64,000 bases of DNA, from contig CM028328.1 in NCBI GenBank assembly GCA_016647705.1, positions 48,168,647 through 48,232,646 on the forward strand, read 5' to 3'. Source of the DNA: Eucommia ulmoides. Its lineage: Eukaryota; Streptophyta; Magnoliopsida; Garryales; Eucommiaceae. The position numbers and the translations under genes were made by a program. Of the stretch, positions 1 to 12,379 are shown piece after piece (position 1 is the first letter of the stretch; every line of letters starts with the position of its first letter). Below the pieces are notes generated by a model. It was not told where the DNA came from, did no database searches, and saw nothing but the letters and a program-made list of their open reading frames with translations.

Positions 1-404
1 AAGATGATTTGATGAAAATCAAACTTTAGTAAATTCATTTTAGACCTCCTTAAATCATGAGAATTTTGAGTTTCACCCAAAACTTTTATCGAGCTGCATT
101 TCGTCAAATTCAACATTTTTGTTTTTTCTTAGGTAGAAATTTGTTCCCTCTAAACTTTATCTAAACTTTTATACTCAATTCGATACTGATGGGGCAGGAC
201 AAAATGTCGTATCTACACCTACCCCCCTTTGTCACGTGCATTTACTTGTAATGACAAAGATAGAGACACTAACATTTTGTGCTGCTTAGACATGAAATGT
301 AAAGACATGTATTTAAATCTATCCCAAATGATGGAGACAAACCTCATCCTTTAGGATTTGAAAAGGATGAATATTGATCAACTTCTACGATTATGTACTT
401 TGAA
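1..404. other. AT-rich sequence, no gene recognised
   Basis: Low-complexity AT-rich DNA to the left of the first minisatellite. No reading frame resembles a known protein and I see no LTR terminus. It probably belongs to the same substrate sequence (M) that is continued at 17658-17951 and 45594-47048, but I have no repeat motif in this stretch that proves it. Confidence 0.5.
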
Positions 405-1365
405 GGATGACGAACGATCAACCTTAGATTACAATTGGAAGGATGGTAGCACATCTGGCTCCTGTCCGTCTGTATTCCTGGAGGATGGTGATATATCTGA
501 TCCTATATTTCTATACTCCTAAAATACAATGACATACCTAATCCTAGAGGATTACTATATGGGGTGAGGGCAGCAACATACCAGATCCTACCATGTACTA
601 TATTCCTAAAGAACGACGACATATTTTATCCTATCATGTACTATTCCTAAAGAAAAGTGATATACTTGATCCTAGAGGATTATTATTGAAGAGAGGATGA
701 CGACATACCTGATCCTGCAGATCTACTACTCCTAAAGGACATTGACATACCTGATTCTAGCGGATTGACTATTAGAGCGAGGATGGCGACATACCTGATC
801 CTGCCAATTAACTACTCCTAAAAGACGGTGACGTACCAGATCCCTGAGGATTACTAATATTGAAGTAAGGACGATGATATACCTAATCCTGTCAATCTAC
901 TACTCCTAAAGGATGACAAGATACTTGATCCTAGAGGACTATTGCTATTGAAGCGATGACGACGAGATACCTTATCTTGTCAATCTAATACTCCTAAAAG
1001 ACGGCGACATACCTGATCCTAGAGAATTTACTATAATTATTGAAGTGAGGACGGAGACATGCCTGATCTGGCCAATCTACTACTCCTAAAGGACAGCGAT
1101 ATACTTGATCCTGCCGATATACTACTCCTAAAGGATTGTGATATACTTGATCCTACCAATCTACTACTCCTAAAGGAGGGTGACATACCTGATCCTAGAT
1201 GATTAATTACTATTATTGAAGTAAAGATGGTGACATATCTGATCCTGCTGATTTACTACTCCTAAAGGACGGTGATATACCTAATCCTAGAGTATTAACT
1301 ACTGTTATTGAAGCGAGGATGGCAACATACCTGATTCTATTAATCTACTACTATACCTAAAGATG
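405..1365. repeat. Minisatellite 1 (dimeric, about 100-120 bp)
   Basis: A degenerate tandem array. Two related half-units alternate. One contains GATCCTAGAGGATTACT followed by a TTGAAGCGAGGATGG-like stretch. The other contains CTGATCCTGCCAATCTACTA followed by CTCCTAAAGGACGGTGA. Both open with a GACATACCTGATCCT-like core, which recurs roughly every 45-65 bp about fifteen times. Copies differ by many substitutions and small indels, so the array is old. No coding function is visible. Its role and family are unknown to me. Confidence 0.8.
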
Positions 1366-1439
1366 ACACGCGGTTTATCTTATAGGGTGCAGAGAAGATG
1401 ACACTCGGATAATCAACTCCTAGTTGTGGAGAAAATGAA

Positions 1440-3060
1440 GCTTGGATCAATCGGCTCCTGGTTGTGACCATACCCAAAGGGTTCTCCTCCATATCTCAAA
1501 TTAGTGAGAATCAAATCACATGTATTTTGAGCATGTAAAGTAAATTCTACCACTATACTAAATTATTGTTCAGAATCCATAAAATACAACTAGCTACTCG
1601 ACCGTACCCCAAAGGGTTTCCTACATATCTCAAATTAATGAGAATAAGATCACATGTAGTTCTAATTTGTAAAGTAAATCGAGATTGGGTGGATTGGTTC
1701 CAAATTAGAGAAGCCAATTCTGGGGTGTCTAGTCAGTCTGAGACTGAGGTTGATGTTCATCTTTGTGGTGGCTTGACTAAACCCCATTAGGGTGCCTGCA
1801 TATCTTAGACTTAACTGAGAATCAAGTTAAATTTAGTTTAAACTCTTGATGTGGATCAATATTTGGTGGAATAGGTTCCTAGTTAGGGAAGCTGATTCCT
1901 AGGTCATCATATTAGTACAAGATCGCAAATGACTAAGAGAATTCACGACAGGCGAAGACCTTCGGGAAACTCAATACTTAGTGGAGTTTCTTGGCTAAAT
2001 CCCACTTGGGATTTCCTGACGAGGAGTAGAAAGCTTCTTGAGAAAATTTAACCTCGGGTAAAATATGCCCCAATCGTAGATTAGGGCTTGACGACGCTTA
2101 TTCATTTTCTAGGATTATAATTTTAGTTTTGAATTTTTTTCATTGATTATACTTGAGATTGTTGCTATTTTTATATCAAGAAACTCTACATAGAGAATAT
2201 ATGATATAATGTGCCCCACCTCTAGCTGGGGGGACTCTTATCACAGAATCTCAACGGAGAAACCGGATATAATGTGCCCCAGCTATAGTTGGGGTGAGTC
2301 TCATCATAGTTGTTAAATAAAGAAATCAAATATAATGTGCCCCATCTTTAACTGGGGCATGGGACTATCTCCTGAGTGTTCCAAGGATACGGCTATGCCT
2401 GTATGGGTCACCTTTGTATCCTGAACTGAGCGTGCGATTTGTAGTGTTCATTTTAGTTTGGAAACCCGCATTGGGTTATTTATGTATTACTGGAATCACT
2501 GGTTCCGAATGGTAATCGTCAGATGACCGAAACCCACCTGGGTTACCTACATACATTGAGTTCCGAGATTAGGAATCGAGTCCAAATGTAGTTCGACTCT
2601 CGTTGTGCTATCTCAGATTGTCAATCATACTTGCAAGGGCTTCCTACATACCTTGATAATCTACCACGGATCAGGTCAATGCGTAGTTCGAGCACAAGTA
2701 TCATATGTTGTCTGCTTAACAAAATGATTGGTAGTCGATTTCTGAAGTAAGTCAATGGACTTCTTGAGAGATACGCCTTGATACAGGGTTGAGAGAATAT
2801 CGTGATGCGGATATCTCTCCAGTTTTGACCAGACTGACTTGGGTCTTTTATGTACCTTGGTGGTCTACCAAGGACAGGTTGAAGCGTAGTCTGTTGGGGA
2901 TGGATGAATTTTGTTTAAGGTTATCCCAACCTAAATAGTTTTCTCGTATCCTGGTTCTTACCAAGACTTAGGTTGACACCTTATTCCTCCTTGGCTGGTT
3001 AAAGTCTAGTATGGTTAGATTTAGATTTGTTGGTCATTTTCATGTTTGGTATGGTTCGAT
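1440..3060. repeat. Degenerate minisatellite 2 (CCTACRTA...ACGTAGTTC type)
   Basis: Loosely spaced copies of a 60-110 bp unit. Each unit carries a polypyrimidine start (GGGTTTCCTACATA or close), a middle like CTTGGTGATCTACCAAGGAT, and an end like CAGGTCAACGCGTAGTTCG. Clear copies lie near 1475, 1600, 1790, 2540, 2645 and 2850. The same unit reappears at 17785-17950 and 45594-45840, on the far side of the large insertions. Similar short arrays occur in plant LTR-retrotransposon non-coding regions, so M may itself be part of a very large element. No coding potential is visible. Confidence 0.65.
2064..2358. repeat. Repeated GCCCCA...TGGGGC hairpins
   Basis: Four copies of a short inverted repeat preceded by ATAATGTG or AATATG: 2067-2087, 2213-2232, 2276-2295 and 2339-2358. 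The last three are spaced 62-64 bp apart. Each has arms like GCCCCA and TGGGGC around an 8-9 nt AT-rich loop. Related copies occur at 17719-17735, 45946-45966 and 46048-46068, so the motif runs through the whole of substrate M. Confidence 0.7.
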
Positions 3061-3258
3061 CCCAATTAATTGTGGAATTCATTATTGAGTAGATCTGTGA
3101 GGATTTTATTAATGATGTGACTCTATAGGGATTTTTAGTATTGATAATGTGATTCAATCCCGATTAACATGGGATTTCTGTTAATAGAAACCGGAGAAGG
3201 TCTCGTACGTGTCCCAGGTTTTGTCTAGAGTCAAGTTTGGTGTAGTTTCCAAGTTAAG

Positions 3259-4584
3259 TGAACGTGACTTTTTCACGCCTTGATTTAACTCGCATGTGCA
3301 CGAGATCAAGTTTTAATATAATGGATCTCATGATCGGGTGTTGTCCTCTGGGAAAGGTGTTCAAATTAATTGAATACTACAATTGATATAGTCTTATAGT
3401 ATCTAGACGGTTCAAGAATTATTTTGAGATTGCTAATTGAAAAACTAAATTAAACTGACAACTATTGGATTAATTCTAATAAAATAGATTACCTAGGGAT
3501 TAATTTAGTTCAATATTACATATTTGAATTTGTTTAGTTTACGATAATGGTGTTTATCCTATCCGACAATCTAGGTATCGTAAACTCCCTCACTACCTCT
3601 CTCGAGTGTAAAGTGAGCGAATATAGGACTTCGCGTCAATGTCGACGTCCCCATCTGGCATCTATACGACACTTGGTCAGATGAGTCTAGACCCAACCTC
3701 GTGGATTGTACACTTTCTAATATCCTCTCGGGTTATTAGATCGTCGCGATGTGTTTAACCCTAGTACGAATCTAGGGTTACCTCTCCCGAGTGTTAAATC
3801 CCGTATTCTCAAAACCAACCCTAATACCATAACAAACATATCAACATTGTAATAAAATGCTAAACATAATTGAAATTAGACAAACAACAGTTAAAGAAAC
3901 GTATATTCAATTAAACGTGTATATACATGAACCACATCAATCCCTAGATAATATTTATCTAGCCTACCATGATCACAACCATACAAACATTAAAACAAAA
4001 GAAATATATCATCATTCAAGATAAAAAGTTTAGATACAAAGAGGGAAACAAAGATAGAAAGGGCAAATCTGAGAGTGGAGTAGTCCACTTTCTCCAAAAC
4101 CGATCCGAAAATGTTTCCTCTTCTTCACCAATGATTTCTCCTTTTCAAGCTCTCAAAAATAGGCTAAGACCAAGTATGGAACTTTCTTTACAATTGTTAG
4201 AACAAAGGGGTATAAGACAAAGATCAAAAATATCAAAAAACTATCTAAAATAGCTGGCCTCTGACCGTTGCAACGGTGGATTTCACTGCTGCAGCGGTGG
4301 GTAACTAGTAGGCGTTCTGCCTTTTTACTGCTGCAGTAGTGAGAGATCAAAAAGTTTTTGATCTCTTTGTTATTTTCCCATTGTAGCGGTGAAGCTTCTA
4401 CTTAATCTTTTGATCCTCTTCATCATTTTTCCACCAATTTCCTACCGTTTTGCTTGTTTATCAATTGATTACGTCCTTTCACCTGATTTATATCAAAACG
4501 AACATAAATGCAATAAAATATTACTAAAACACTCGAAAAGTACCAAATAAGACTTAGAAATTGATAGATATTTTTAGCCTATCA
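3259..4584 (-). mobile_element. Solo LTR E, Athila-type, with target duplication
   Basis: A complete solo LTR in minus orientation. In element sense it starts TGATAGGCTAAAAATA and ends with an AAAGTCACGTTCA-like terminus. It is flanked by the 5-bp direct repeat TTAAG at 3254-3258 and 4585-4589, and no internal sequence is present, so it is the product of LTR-LTR recombination. It contains the roughly 200-bp conserved LTR block (about 3585-3820) and palindromic boxes such as ACCGTTGCAACGGT at 4264-4277 and CACTGCTGCAGCGGTG at 4284-4299. Its nearest relative in the window is LTR H (54970-56361), which has a matching 3' end. Confidence 0.9.
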
Positions 4585-4610
4585 TTAAGCATCGTCTATT
4601 ACTTGGTAAG

Positions 4611-5912
4611 TGTTGGCGATAATTTACGTTCTTTGAATTACTCGCAAGTGCATAAGGTCAACAAGCAATAAAGTGATCCGAAGATCAAGTATCGTCCACT
4701 AGGATTTATTGTTGGAACAAGCTAAGTACTACAACTGACATAACTCAATTTTATCTAGACGATTAAAGATTTGAAAGGTGTTCGCTATACGAAAACTAAT
4801 TAAACTAAAATGCTTGGAATAACTTCTATGAGAATGGATTATCTAAGGATTAACTTCGTTAACATAAACGTGCTTGATTTAGTCTAGTTTACATTAACAG
4901 ATATCAATCTATTCAACAATCCAGGTGTCTAAAACTCACTCACTACCTCTCCCGAGTGTAAAGTGAGTGAATATGTAAGCACGTCAAGACCGATATCCCT
5001 ATCAAGTGTCTAAACGATTACATGAGTCTTTCCTCAACCTCATGGATTGCACAAGTTTTAATAATCCCCTGAAACATTAGAACGTTGTGTTGTGTTTTAA
5101 CCTTTGTTCGAATCCAAGGTTACCTCTCTTGAGTGTTAAACCTCGTATTTTCAAGCCAACCACAATATCATAACAAGCATACTATAGAAGTAATAAAATG
5201 GTAAACACAATTGAATATGGATGAACAACCGTTAACGAAACTCAAACATATATATTCATGAACTATATTAATCCCTAGACAACAAACGCTCAGTTACTCA
5301 TGGCCATAACCGAATATTTAACAACACATGAGTGAAACATCATCAATCAACCAACAAAAATTTAGAATAAAAGAGAGAAACAAGAAATGAAAGCCAAATA
5401 TGTAAAGTGGATGGTTCCACTTCCGTAGAATCCTCTTCAAGATCGTCTCCTCTTATCCAATGTTATGTTTCTCTTGCTTGGTCTAATCTAGGACTCCAAA
5501 AAAAAAAAATGTTTTTCGACAGTAGTAGGATGAAGGGATATATATTGAAATAAAAAATATCCTAAAATAATCTAGAAAACGTGTGCCAACTGGTGCTTGG
5601 TCGCTGCAATGAGTTGTAGGAAAAACAACCACTGGTTGTTACTCATTGTAGCGAGCAAGGGCCAATAGCCCTTGGCTATGGGTACTACAGTGAGCAAGAG
5701 ATCGCTGCAAAGAAAAGACTACAGGAATCCCATTTAGCTCATTTTTCAACCGTTTCTTCTCCGATATCCTGCCGACAATCTTGATTTTCAATCGTTTTCG
5801 ACCCTAACACCAGATTTACATAAAAACAAATAAAAATGAATTAAAACACTAATGGAACGCTCGAAAACTACCAAATTTGGATTGAAAATATATAGATAAA
5901 ATTAATCTTTTA
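4611..5912 (-). repeat. 3' LTR of element A
   Basis: Homologous along its length to 16389-17657. The outer end is TGTTGGCGATAATTTACG (plus strand), preceded by GTAAG. The inner end has decayed from TATCA to TTTTA before the polypurine-side sequence. It contains the conserved LTR block (about 4930-5155), and GTCGCTGCAATGAG-type boxes near 5600-5710. Confidence 0.9.
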
Positions 5913-7400
5913 AATATCCCAAAACTTAGAATTTTGCTAGTTCTCGAGCAAAGGCACCCACACAAGTAAAACAAGCTACTACAATGAAATAACAAATACA
6001 AATATTAAAAATGATAGACTCAAACAAACTAAAAAAAAATGATGCGTGAGTTTTGAATTTCAACTAATCGACCAAAATGTTTCCTTCAACATCCGCCAAT
6101 CATATCGAGTTCAAAAATAATACCGCACCATGTGGTGTTCTAGAATTTCAATATTCAATAATGGTAAATGTCATTCTATATCCTTTCCAAGTGTGTGTGC
6201 GAAAACTCTCATTACTCAACTATCCAAAGATCAGATTGGATTATCCACCAACAAAGTTCATGACTTAAACCAAAGTGGTATAAGATTTCCATAAGCCAGA
6301 CTAGGTTCCACTCTCCACTAATGTAGGTTAAGCAATTCAAAAAGATCAAAAGGACTTGGTTTGATTTTTTATCTACTGGCCAAGGGTAGAACGAGAATAT
6401 AAAACAGGATAACATCTTTAGATTAACGATACCCAAGGCACTAAGCTGGGCACTCAATCACACTCATACCCACAATGAAAAATCCGAAACAACCCCAAGC
6501 TTACTTTTTAAAACATAGTACTCACTTGTCTAAACAAACATAAACAAAACCACAATTAATTTTTTTTATTTGTTAATTTTTTTATTTACGGACACACCCC
6601 CAAACTTATTTGATTTGTACAATTTCATGGGTGTGGAACTACGATAGAAAAATAACAAGTGAATACTCGAATTCCGAACCAATCAAAAGTTCAACCAAAA
6701 CTTAATCGCTCTCTTCAATTAGCATAAACAAATTCAAAATTGATTACAACTTGATTCGTGCCTTAGGTAAAATGACAATGGTTTGGAAAAATATTAATTA
6801 GTTAGGGTATTTCATGGAAGGCTTCAAAGGCCCAAACGAATCAAAATGAAGGCCTAGAATTTCGCTTGGAATTCCCCCCAGTCAGGTTCTAGAATCCCTT
6901 TAATTATCATTAACTTGGCTACTGGATAACTGGCGTTAAATCAATTGAATAGCTAGTACATTGAGTTTACGTGCTCTTGCAAAGTAGGATCCACAATAAC
7001 TTTTACCAAAAAGAGATGTCAAGCACACAGAATAAACATGAATAAGCATTATGCGTGACCTCCATAAACAACTAAGGAATCAAATCATGATCGGGTAATG
7101 GTCTAGAAAAACCATAAAACTCAGCACACAAAAACATCTACAAACACAAACATACTTATCCTAAACTAAATAATCATGCATGAAAATTAAGTAAACAACA
7201 TTTAAACTTAAACTACACAACGTTTAAAAACTATTTAACTTAACTACATAACCAACAAAAGTCATTAAACAAGAAAAACATGCAAAACAAAAACATCCCC
7301 CCGAACATAGAATGGGCAGTGTCTACAGTGACCTAACATCGAACTCAACAAATGATATATAGCATGGAGATAAAGGGGTTTTTGAAAACGTACCTGGGAG
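5913..7400 (-). other. 3' untranslated region of element A with polypurine tract
   Basis: Non-coding on the element strand. Next to the LTR is a degenerate polypurine tract (in element sense about TTTTGGGATATT). The stretch is clearly homologous, in opposite orientation, to 20750-21984 of element C, to 60530-61791 of B*, and to 43436-44450 of B4. Conservation in elements with very different coding content suggests a cis-acting role. The small reading frames at 6077-6457 are not protein-like. Confidence 0.75.
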
Positions 7401-7510
7401 GTGAGATATTGAAGGCTCACCTTCTACTAACCATCGTGAGGCATTTCGTCCCCACTGCCACCATGATGGGAGGGATTTTGTAGTGGTTGCCGAAGATGAG
7501 TCAGGAGAAA

Positions 7511-7589
7511 GTGCATTGGGAGATAGCTACTCATATCATAGCCAGCTGGAGTGCATTGGGGGATAGCTACTCATATCATAGCCAGCTGC
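7511..7589. repeat. 39-bp tandem duplication
   Basis: The unit GTGCATTGGGAGATAGCTAC followed by TCATATCATAGCCAGCTG is present twice in direct succession, the second copy with one substitution. It lies just 3' (element sense) of the accessory ORF of element A and looks like a local replication-slippage duplication. Confidence 0.9.
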
Positions 7590-7688
7590 TATTCTGAAAT
7601 AGTGGAGGGCTTGGTGCATCGTTTGGTTGCATAACTCCTGGTACATCCGGAATTTAGCAATTTTATTTCGTATTGCGGTGGCGTCAAG

Positions 7689-8625
7689 ATGTAGAGCCTA
7701 AAGTTGATCCCTCTAGTACACCACTTGTTGATGTAGACTTTTAATCAAAATTTTCGCTTTTCCTAGGTCCCCAGAACTCTGAGCTTTAGATGGCCCTACT
7801 TCGTGTTCGTCTTCGTCTTTGCACAGGGTTTCTTTGCTCCATATGTTCTTAATGGCCGGGAGATCCATAGCTCTCTTGGGATGGCACAAGTTGTCATCTG
7901 AAGCTGCAATGCCCGCTTTCTTAAACAACTCTATGAGTAGAGGGAGGAAGGGAAGGGCGATATTGGTGTTCTGGATGGCATACTAGATGGCGAAATTTAT
8001 GAAATAGTTGACGTTCAATGGCTGATTTGTCTCAATAGCATATAGATCCAATGCCCTGTCTTTAGTCACGTCTATCAAATGAGTTGTTGGATACAATCTG
8101 GTGCAGACGAAGTGGAACTAGATTTTCGGGAATTTGTCCAAGTGCTTGGATGGGAAAATAGCCAAATCATTTCTTGTTGGTACCCAATGCACATTGCCGA
8201 AACATATCGCATTGATGACCCTATTTAGATCATTTTTCATCATGTCCTCTTCAGACTTTTTATTGGACTCCTCAATAGGCAACTGCATGCTCTCATTTAT
8301 TGTATCAACATCAAATTTCACCATGCGATTCTAGACCCTGATCATGTGAATCTCACAGTCCATGACATTTGTGAAGAATTTACGAACCAAGGTTTTTACC
8401 TGGGCCTAGTTGCCTACAGAAGCGCTTCCAACCTATATCTCATATCACATTCACTATCTCATGCGGAAGATCATCTAGATCAGCTATACTGTGTTCACAA
8501 ATGCAATTTTATTTTTGCTCAAACCTATTGAAATGTTTCTCTGCTTGCTTGAAAACGAAATGGCTTGAATCGTAATCCGAAGCAAGATCAACGCTCGCGA
8601 ACTGGATCCCTCACCTCTTTATCAT
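7689..8625 (-). pseudogene. Accessory (env-position) ORF of element A, plant transposon-protein type
   Basis: This frame lies 3' of pol, where Athila elements carry their env-like ORF. It resembles the protein family annotated as putative plant transposon protein (PF20167-like). Visible landmarks in order are a start at about 8623-8625, a segment with GWKRFCRQLG, a segment beginning LVRKFFTNVMD, the stretch TRLYPTTHLIDVTKDRALDL near 8100-8040, and an acidic C-terminal tail. There are several stops (for example at the fifth codon and near 8115 and 7986) and at least one frameshift near 8390. No signal peptide or transmembrane segment is evident. Family assignment is from pattern memory, so a domain search should decide. 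Confidence 0.65.
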
Positions 8626-9179
8626 TTTGCAACGGATTTCTTTGGCACAATTTTTCTATGAATCAACACACAAAAATCCCTTCACCAATCATAATGTGGT
8701 CTTCACAATTCAAAATTTTATCCACAATTTCAACAACAAAAGAAATCCCCAATTAGCAACACAAGATGCACAAATTTGTCAACAAAAACTTCAACCCCAC
8801 AATCATTCCACTGCCAAAGAATGTTCAATTCACAAAAACCGACCCACATTTACTGTAGAACAAAAATTCCAAAAGGCAACTCAAGGGTTTCAAACCAAAT
8901 CTTCAATTTCACAAGCAAACCCAATCCCACAAGCAAATCAACAACACAATGGTTTGGTACACAAATAGAATTTCATTTTAAACAACTTAAATAATATTGA
9001 TTCCTCAAATTATATGAAATGAAATTTCTTCGCTTGAACTCCAACCCAAAGAAATACTGAAGTTAGGGTTGTGAATGACGATAGATCGACTAATTTGTGG
9101 AGGGGATTACGATTTTTGAGGATGGGAGGGATGATTTTGAGGTTAGGAATTGGTTTGGGAGAAAAATGGAGGAGAGAAT

Positions 9180-9345
9180 TGGAGTTTTAGGGTGTGAAAT
9201 GGGGATATAATGAAGTAGCGCCCTTATTTATAGAAATAGGGGCGCTCTCACTACAGCGAGAAAAGGGAAATGGCCCTTCTACCATGTTGGCGCTGCAGAG
9301 AGCAAAATCTCACTGCTGCGAGATTAGGCCTACAGGCCTTTTCCT
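9180..9345 (-). promoter_or_regulatory. Internal promoter-like module upstream of the accessory ORF of A
   Basis: On the minus strand a TATA box (CTATAAATA, plus-strand positions 9225-9233) is followed by a pyrimidine-rich leader (9195 down to about 9060) that leads to the accessory ORF. Upstream are inverted-repeat boxes: CTCACTACAGCGAG at 9247-9260, CGCTGCAGAGAGC near 9291, ATCTCACTGCTGCGAGAT at 9307-9324, and AGGCCTACAGGCCT at 9326-9339. The first box is, on the opposite strand, an exact 14-nt copy of the box at 17407-17420 in A's own LTR. The arrangement mimics an LTR U3 promoter. Function is inferred. Confidence 0.6.
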
Positions 9346-9735
9346 GTTTTTCTGTATTTTTGCCAACGGCCGACCACTATTCTGTTTCCGTTCCGCTATT
9401 TTTCCTCTTTCAAGATCATTTAACATTCTTGAACTTTTGAGATCCTCCATTAACTCAACAAACATGCATTGTGATCACTTCAACCTCCAAATAATTTATT
9501 TTAGTAAAAATAGGCGAGAACTATTCATGTGGGTTGTATTTCAAAAAAGGCGCTAAATTTAACGTCCCTAGCTGGACTCAGCAACGATCTACATTAGTCG
9601 TCAACGAGGGAGAAACTCTCCACAACGCATTCTTCATTTCCATAGTAATGCTTGATTCTCTCCCTGTTAACTCAGAAATCCGTCCATCTTCACCTTCCAA
9701 TTTAACCGAACCGAATGAAAATACTTGTTTGATCT

Positions 9736-10740
9736 AGAATGGTCCGGACCATCTCGAATTCAGTTTCTCTGGAAAGAGTCTCTGCCTACAGTTGAAAAGT
9801 AACACTTGTTGTCTCGGGATGAACTCTCTCCTAATGATGTGTTGTCGTGCCACCTCTTGGTTTTCTCTTTATAAAGTTTGGCGTTCTCATATGCCTCATT
9901 CCTGAATTCTTCCATCTCATTGAGCTGTAGGAAACGTTGTTTCCCTAAAGTATTGTGATCAAAATTAATCTTCTTTATCGCCCAATAGGCACAGTACTCT
10001 AATTCTACTGGCAAATAGCACACGTTCCCAAACACAAACCGATACGGAGATATTTTGATCGATATTTTAAAAGCCGTGCGATATGCTCACAATGCATCAT
10101 CGAGTTTCACTGCCCAATCCTTCCAATTGGAATGAACCGTCTTCTCCAAGATCTATTTTATTTCTCAATTGGACACTTCAGCTTGACTGTTTGTTTGGGG
10201 ATGGTAAGGAAATGCCACTTTGTGTCGGACTTCATACTTTGTTAGTAGATTGTTGAAAATTTTGTTGCAAAAATGGGTTCCTTCATTGCTAATGATGGCT
10301 CGAGTAGTTATGAACCTTGTCATTATGTTGTTTTGAAGAAATTTCAGAACCACATTAGCATTGTTGGTTGGCGTGGCCACAACTTCTACCCATTTTAACA
10401 TGTAAAACATCGCCAACAAGATATACTTCTGACCAAAGGACGGAGAAAATAGTCCCATGAAATCAATTCCCCAAACGTCAAAGAGCTCCAACTCGAGAAT
10501 GGATGTTAAGAGCAACTCATGCCGCCTCGAGATGTTGTCGACCCTCTGGTGTGGATAACAGGTTTTTACGAAAGTATATGAATCAAAGAAAAGAGTCATC
10601 CAACAAAAAATTGATTGAAGCACCTTAGTGGCTGTCTGTGTTGTACCAAAATTCCCCCCACATGGCAATGAATGGCAATAATATAGAATGCTTGCAATTT
10701 CCTCTTCCGGAACACATCGTCGGATGACTTGATCAGCGCA
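9736..10740 (-). pseudogene. Integrase of element A, catalytic core and C-terminus
   Basis: The integrase inserts retrotransposon cDNA into chromosomes. Seen here are the part of the zinc-finger region following CADQVIRRCV (beside the B1 insertion), the core motif WGIDFMG holding the first catalytic Asp, HPQTNSQAEV holding the catalytic Glu, and a C-terminal part with [16 protein letters not shown]. The second catalytic Asp is changed: the motif reads ISNEGTHF, so Asp is replaced by Asn. The N-terminal part lies beyond solo LTR B1 at 12380. The reading frame also breaks between 10165 and 10035. Typical of Athila-lineage integrase, and inactive. Confidence 0.85.
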
Positions 10741-12379
10741 TGTATGGAGAGAGTTTGTTACACGCTTGCGTATTGACTACTTATAAGTGTACGAGATCAA
10801 ATTTATAGTATAATGTGATCTTTAAGATTGGGTATCGTATCCACAGGGATTGGTTGTCGTTATTATCGAGTACCGCGATTGTTATGACCTAACTTTATCT
10901 AGGCTAAAAATGAATATATAAAATTTATATTAAACTAAACTAATTAATAAAATTATCTATTCTAATATAATGAGATGTTTTAGGGGAAGGAATTGTCTAG
11001 GGATTAACTAGGTTTACAAATACATATTCGATTTCCTTTGACTTACATTTACGGTGTTCAACCTATTTGACAATCTCAGTTCGTAAACTCCCCCGCCACC
11101 TCTCCTGAGTGTAAGATGAGGGAATACATGACTTCATGTTAACGAAAAAGTCGCTCTCAATGTCTTAACGACTCTAGGTCATATGAGTCTTGCCCCAACG
11201 TCATTGATTGCACACAATCCAATTCCCTCCTGGGTTATTAGATCATCGCGTTGCGTTTACCCTATCGACAATCTCAATTCTTAAACTCCCCTGCCACCTC
11301 TCCCGAGTGTAATATGAGGGAATATGTAACTTCGTGTCAACCAAGAAGTCCTCCTCAACGTCTTAACGACCCTAGATCACGTGAGTCTTGCCCCAACATT
11401 ATCGATCGTACACAATCTAATACTCTCACGGGTTATTGGATCGTGGCATTCATTTACCCTAGTCTGAATCCGAGGTTACCTCTTCTGAGTGTCAAACCCT
11501 GTATTCTCTTATTATCATTCTAAGAATAAGAAACAAACAATATGGAAAACACAATCAAACTTTGAAGAACAAACATAAACGCAACACCGAAATCATACGA
11601 AACACATATTTATAAATATATTATTAATCCCTATACAATCTATTTTTAACTAACTGCCATAACCGTATTTATAATGAAGCACAAGCTAAACATGTTCACA
11701 AATTCCGAAGTTAAATAAATAAGGAAAGAAATCAAATAACTTAGTCGTAGTCCGAAGTTTAGCCGCTAGGAATGTTCAACGATCAATCCTCCTTCTTCTT
11801 CTCCTTCGGGATGTGAGCTCCCCCTCTAAAACTCTTCTATCTCACCCTAGATATGTTCTAAGGGTGGTAGCATGCAAAAGAGACCTTAAATGAGAGAGGA
11901 GAGGGGATTATATAAGATAAATATCTCAAAAATATCCTAAATAATATCTAATATGGTATAGAGGTCACCGCCGTGGCAGTGAGTTGGTTGGTCAGCTGAT
12001 CACCTTGGCGTGAAGACTGTAGTGGACTTGGTGACCATCCTGTATTTTCACCGCCTAGGTGGTGAGATCACTGCCTAGTCGATGAGATTCCAGCAGAATT
12101 TGGTCATTCCCTGCATTTTTCCCGCCGCGGCGGAGGTCTGGACGCTACGACGGTGGGCTTCTTTCAAAATATTACCGCCTTGCTAGTTTTTCCACCGTTC
12201 TTCATCCGTTCTTGATTCGATCTCATCGTTTTCACTCTAGTTTCCTATATTTTTTTCCCCACACACCTGTTTTAATACAAAAAGAATATAAACTAATTAA
12301 AACATATAAAAACGCTATAAAAATACTCTAAAACTTTACAAAACCGATTTGAAAATATATAGGTAGACCACACCTATCA
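10741..12379 (-). mobile_element. Solo LTR B1 nested in the integrase of A
   Basis: A 1.6-kb solo LTR, minus orientation, with element-sense start TGATAGGTGTGGTCTACC and end near CTCTCTCCATACA. The flanking direct repeat is GCGCA (10736-10740) and GCGTA (12380-12384), one mismatch. The pol reading frame of A matches on both sides, so the insertion cut the integrase between the KKYA and DQVIRRCV segments. It contains an internal tandem duplication of about 210 bp (roughly 11060-11480) shared with LTR B4, and palindromic boxes including CCGCCGCGGCGG at 12122-12133. It belongs to the same broad family as B* but to a different subfamily. Confidence 0.92.

Noticed and set aside
8565..8994. Overlapping plus-strand ORFs rich in Asn, Gln and Thr
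   Set aside because: They lie in the leader of A's accessory ORF on the other strand, and two frames are open at once, which indicates composition rather than coding.
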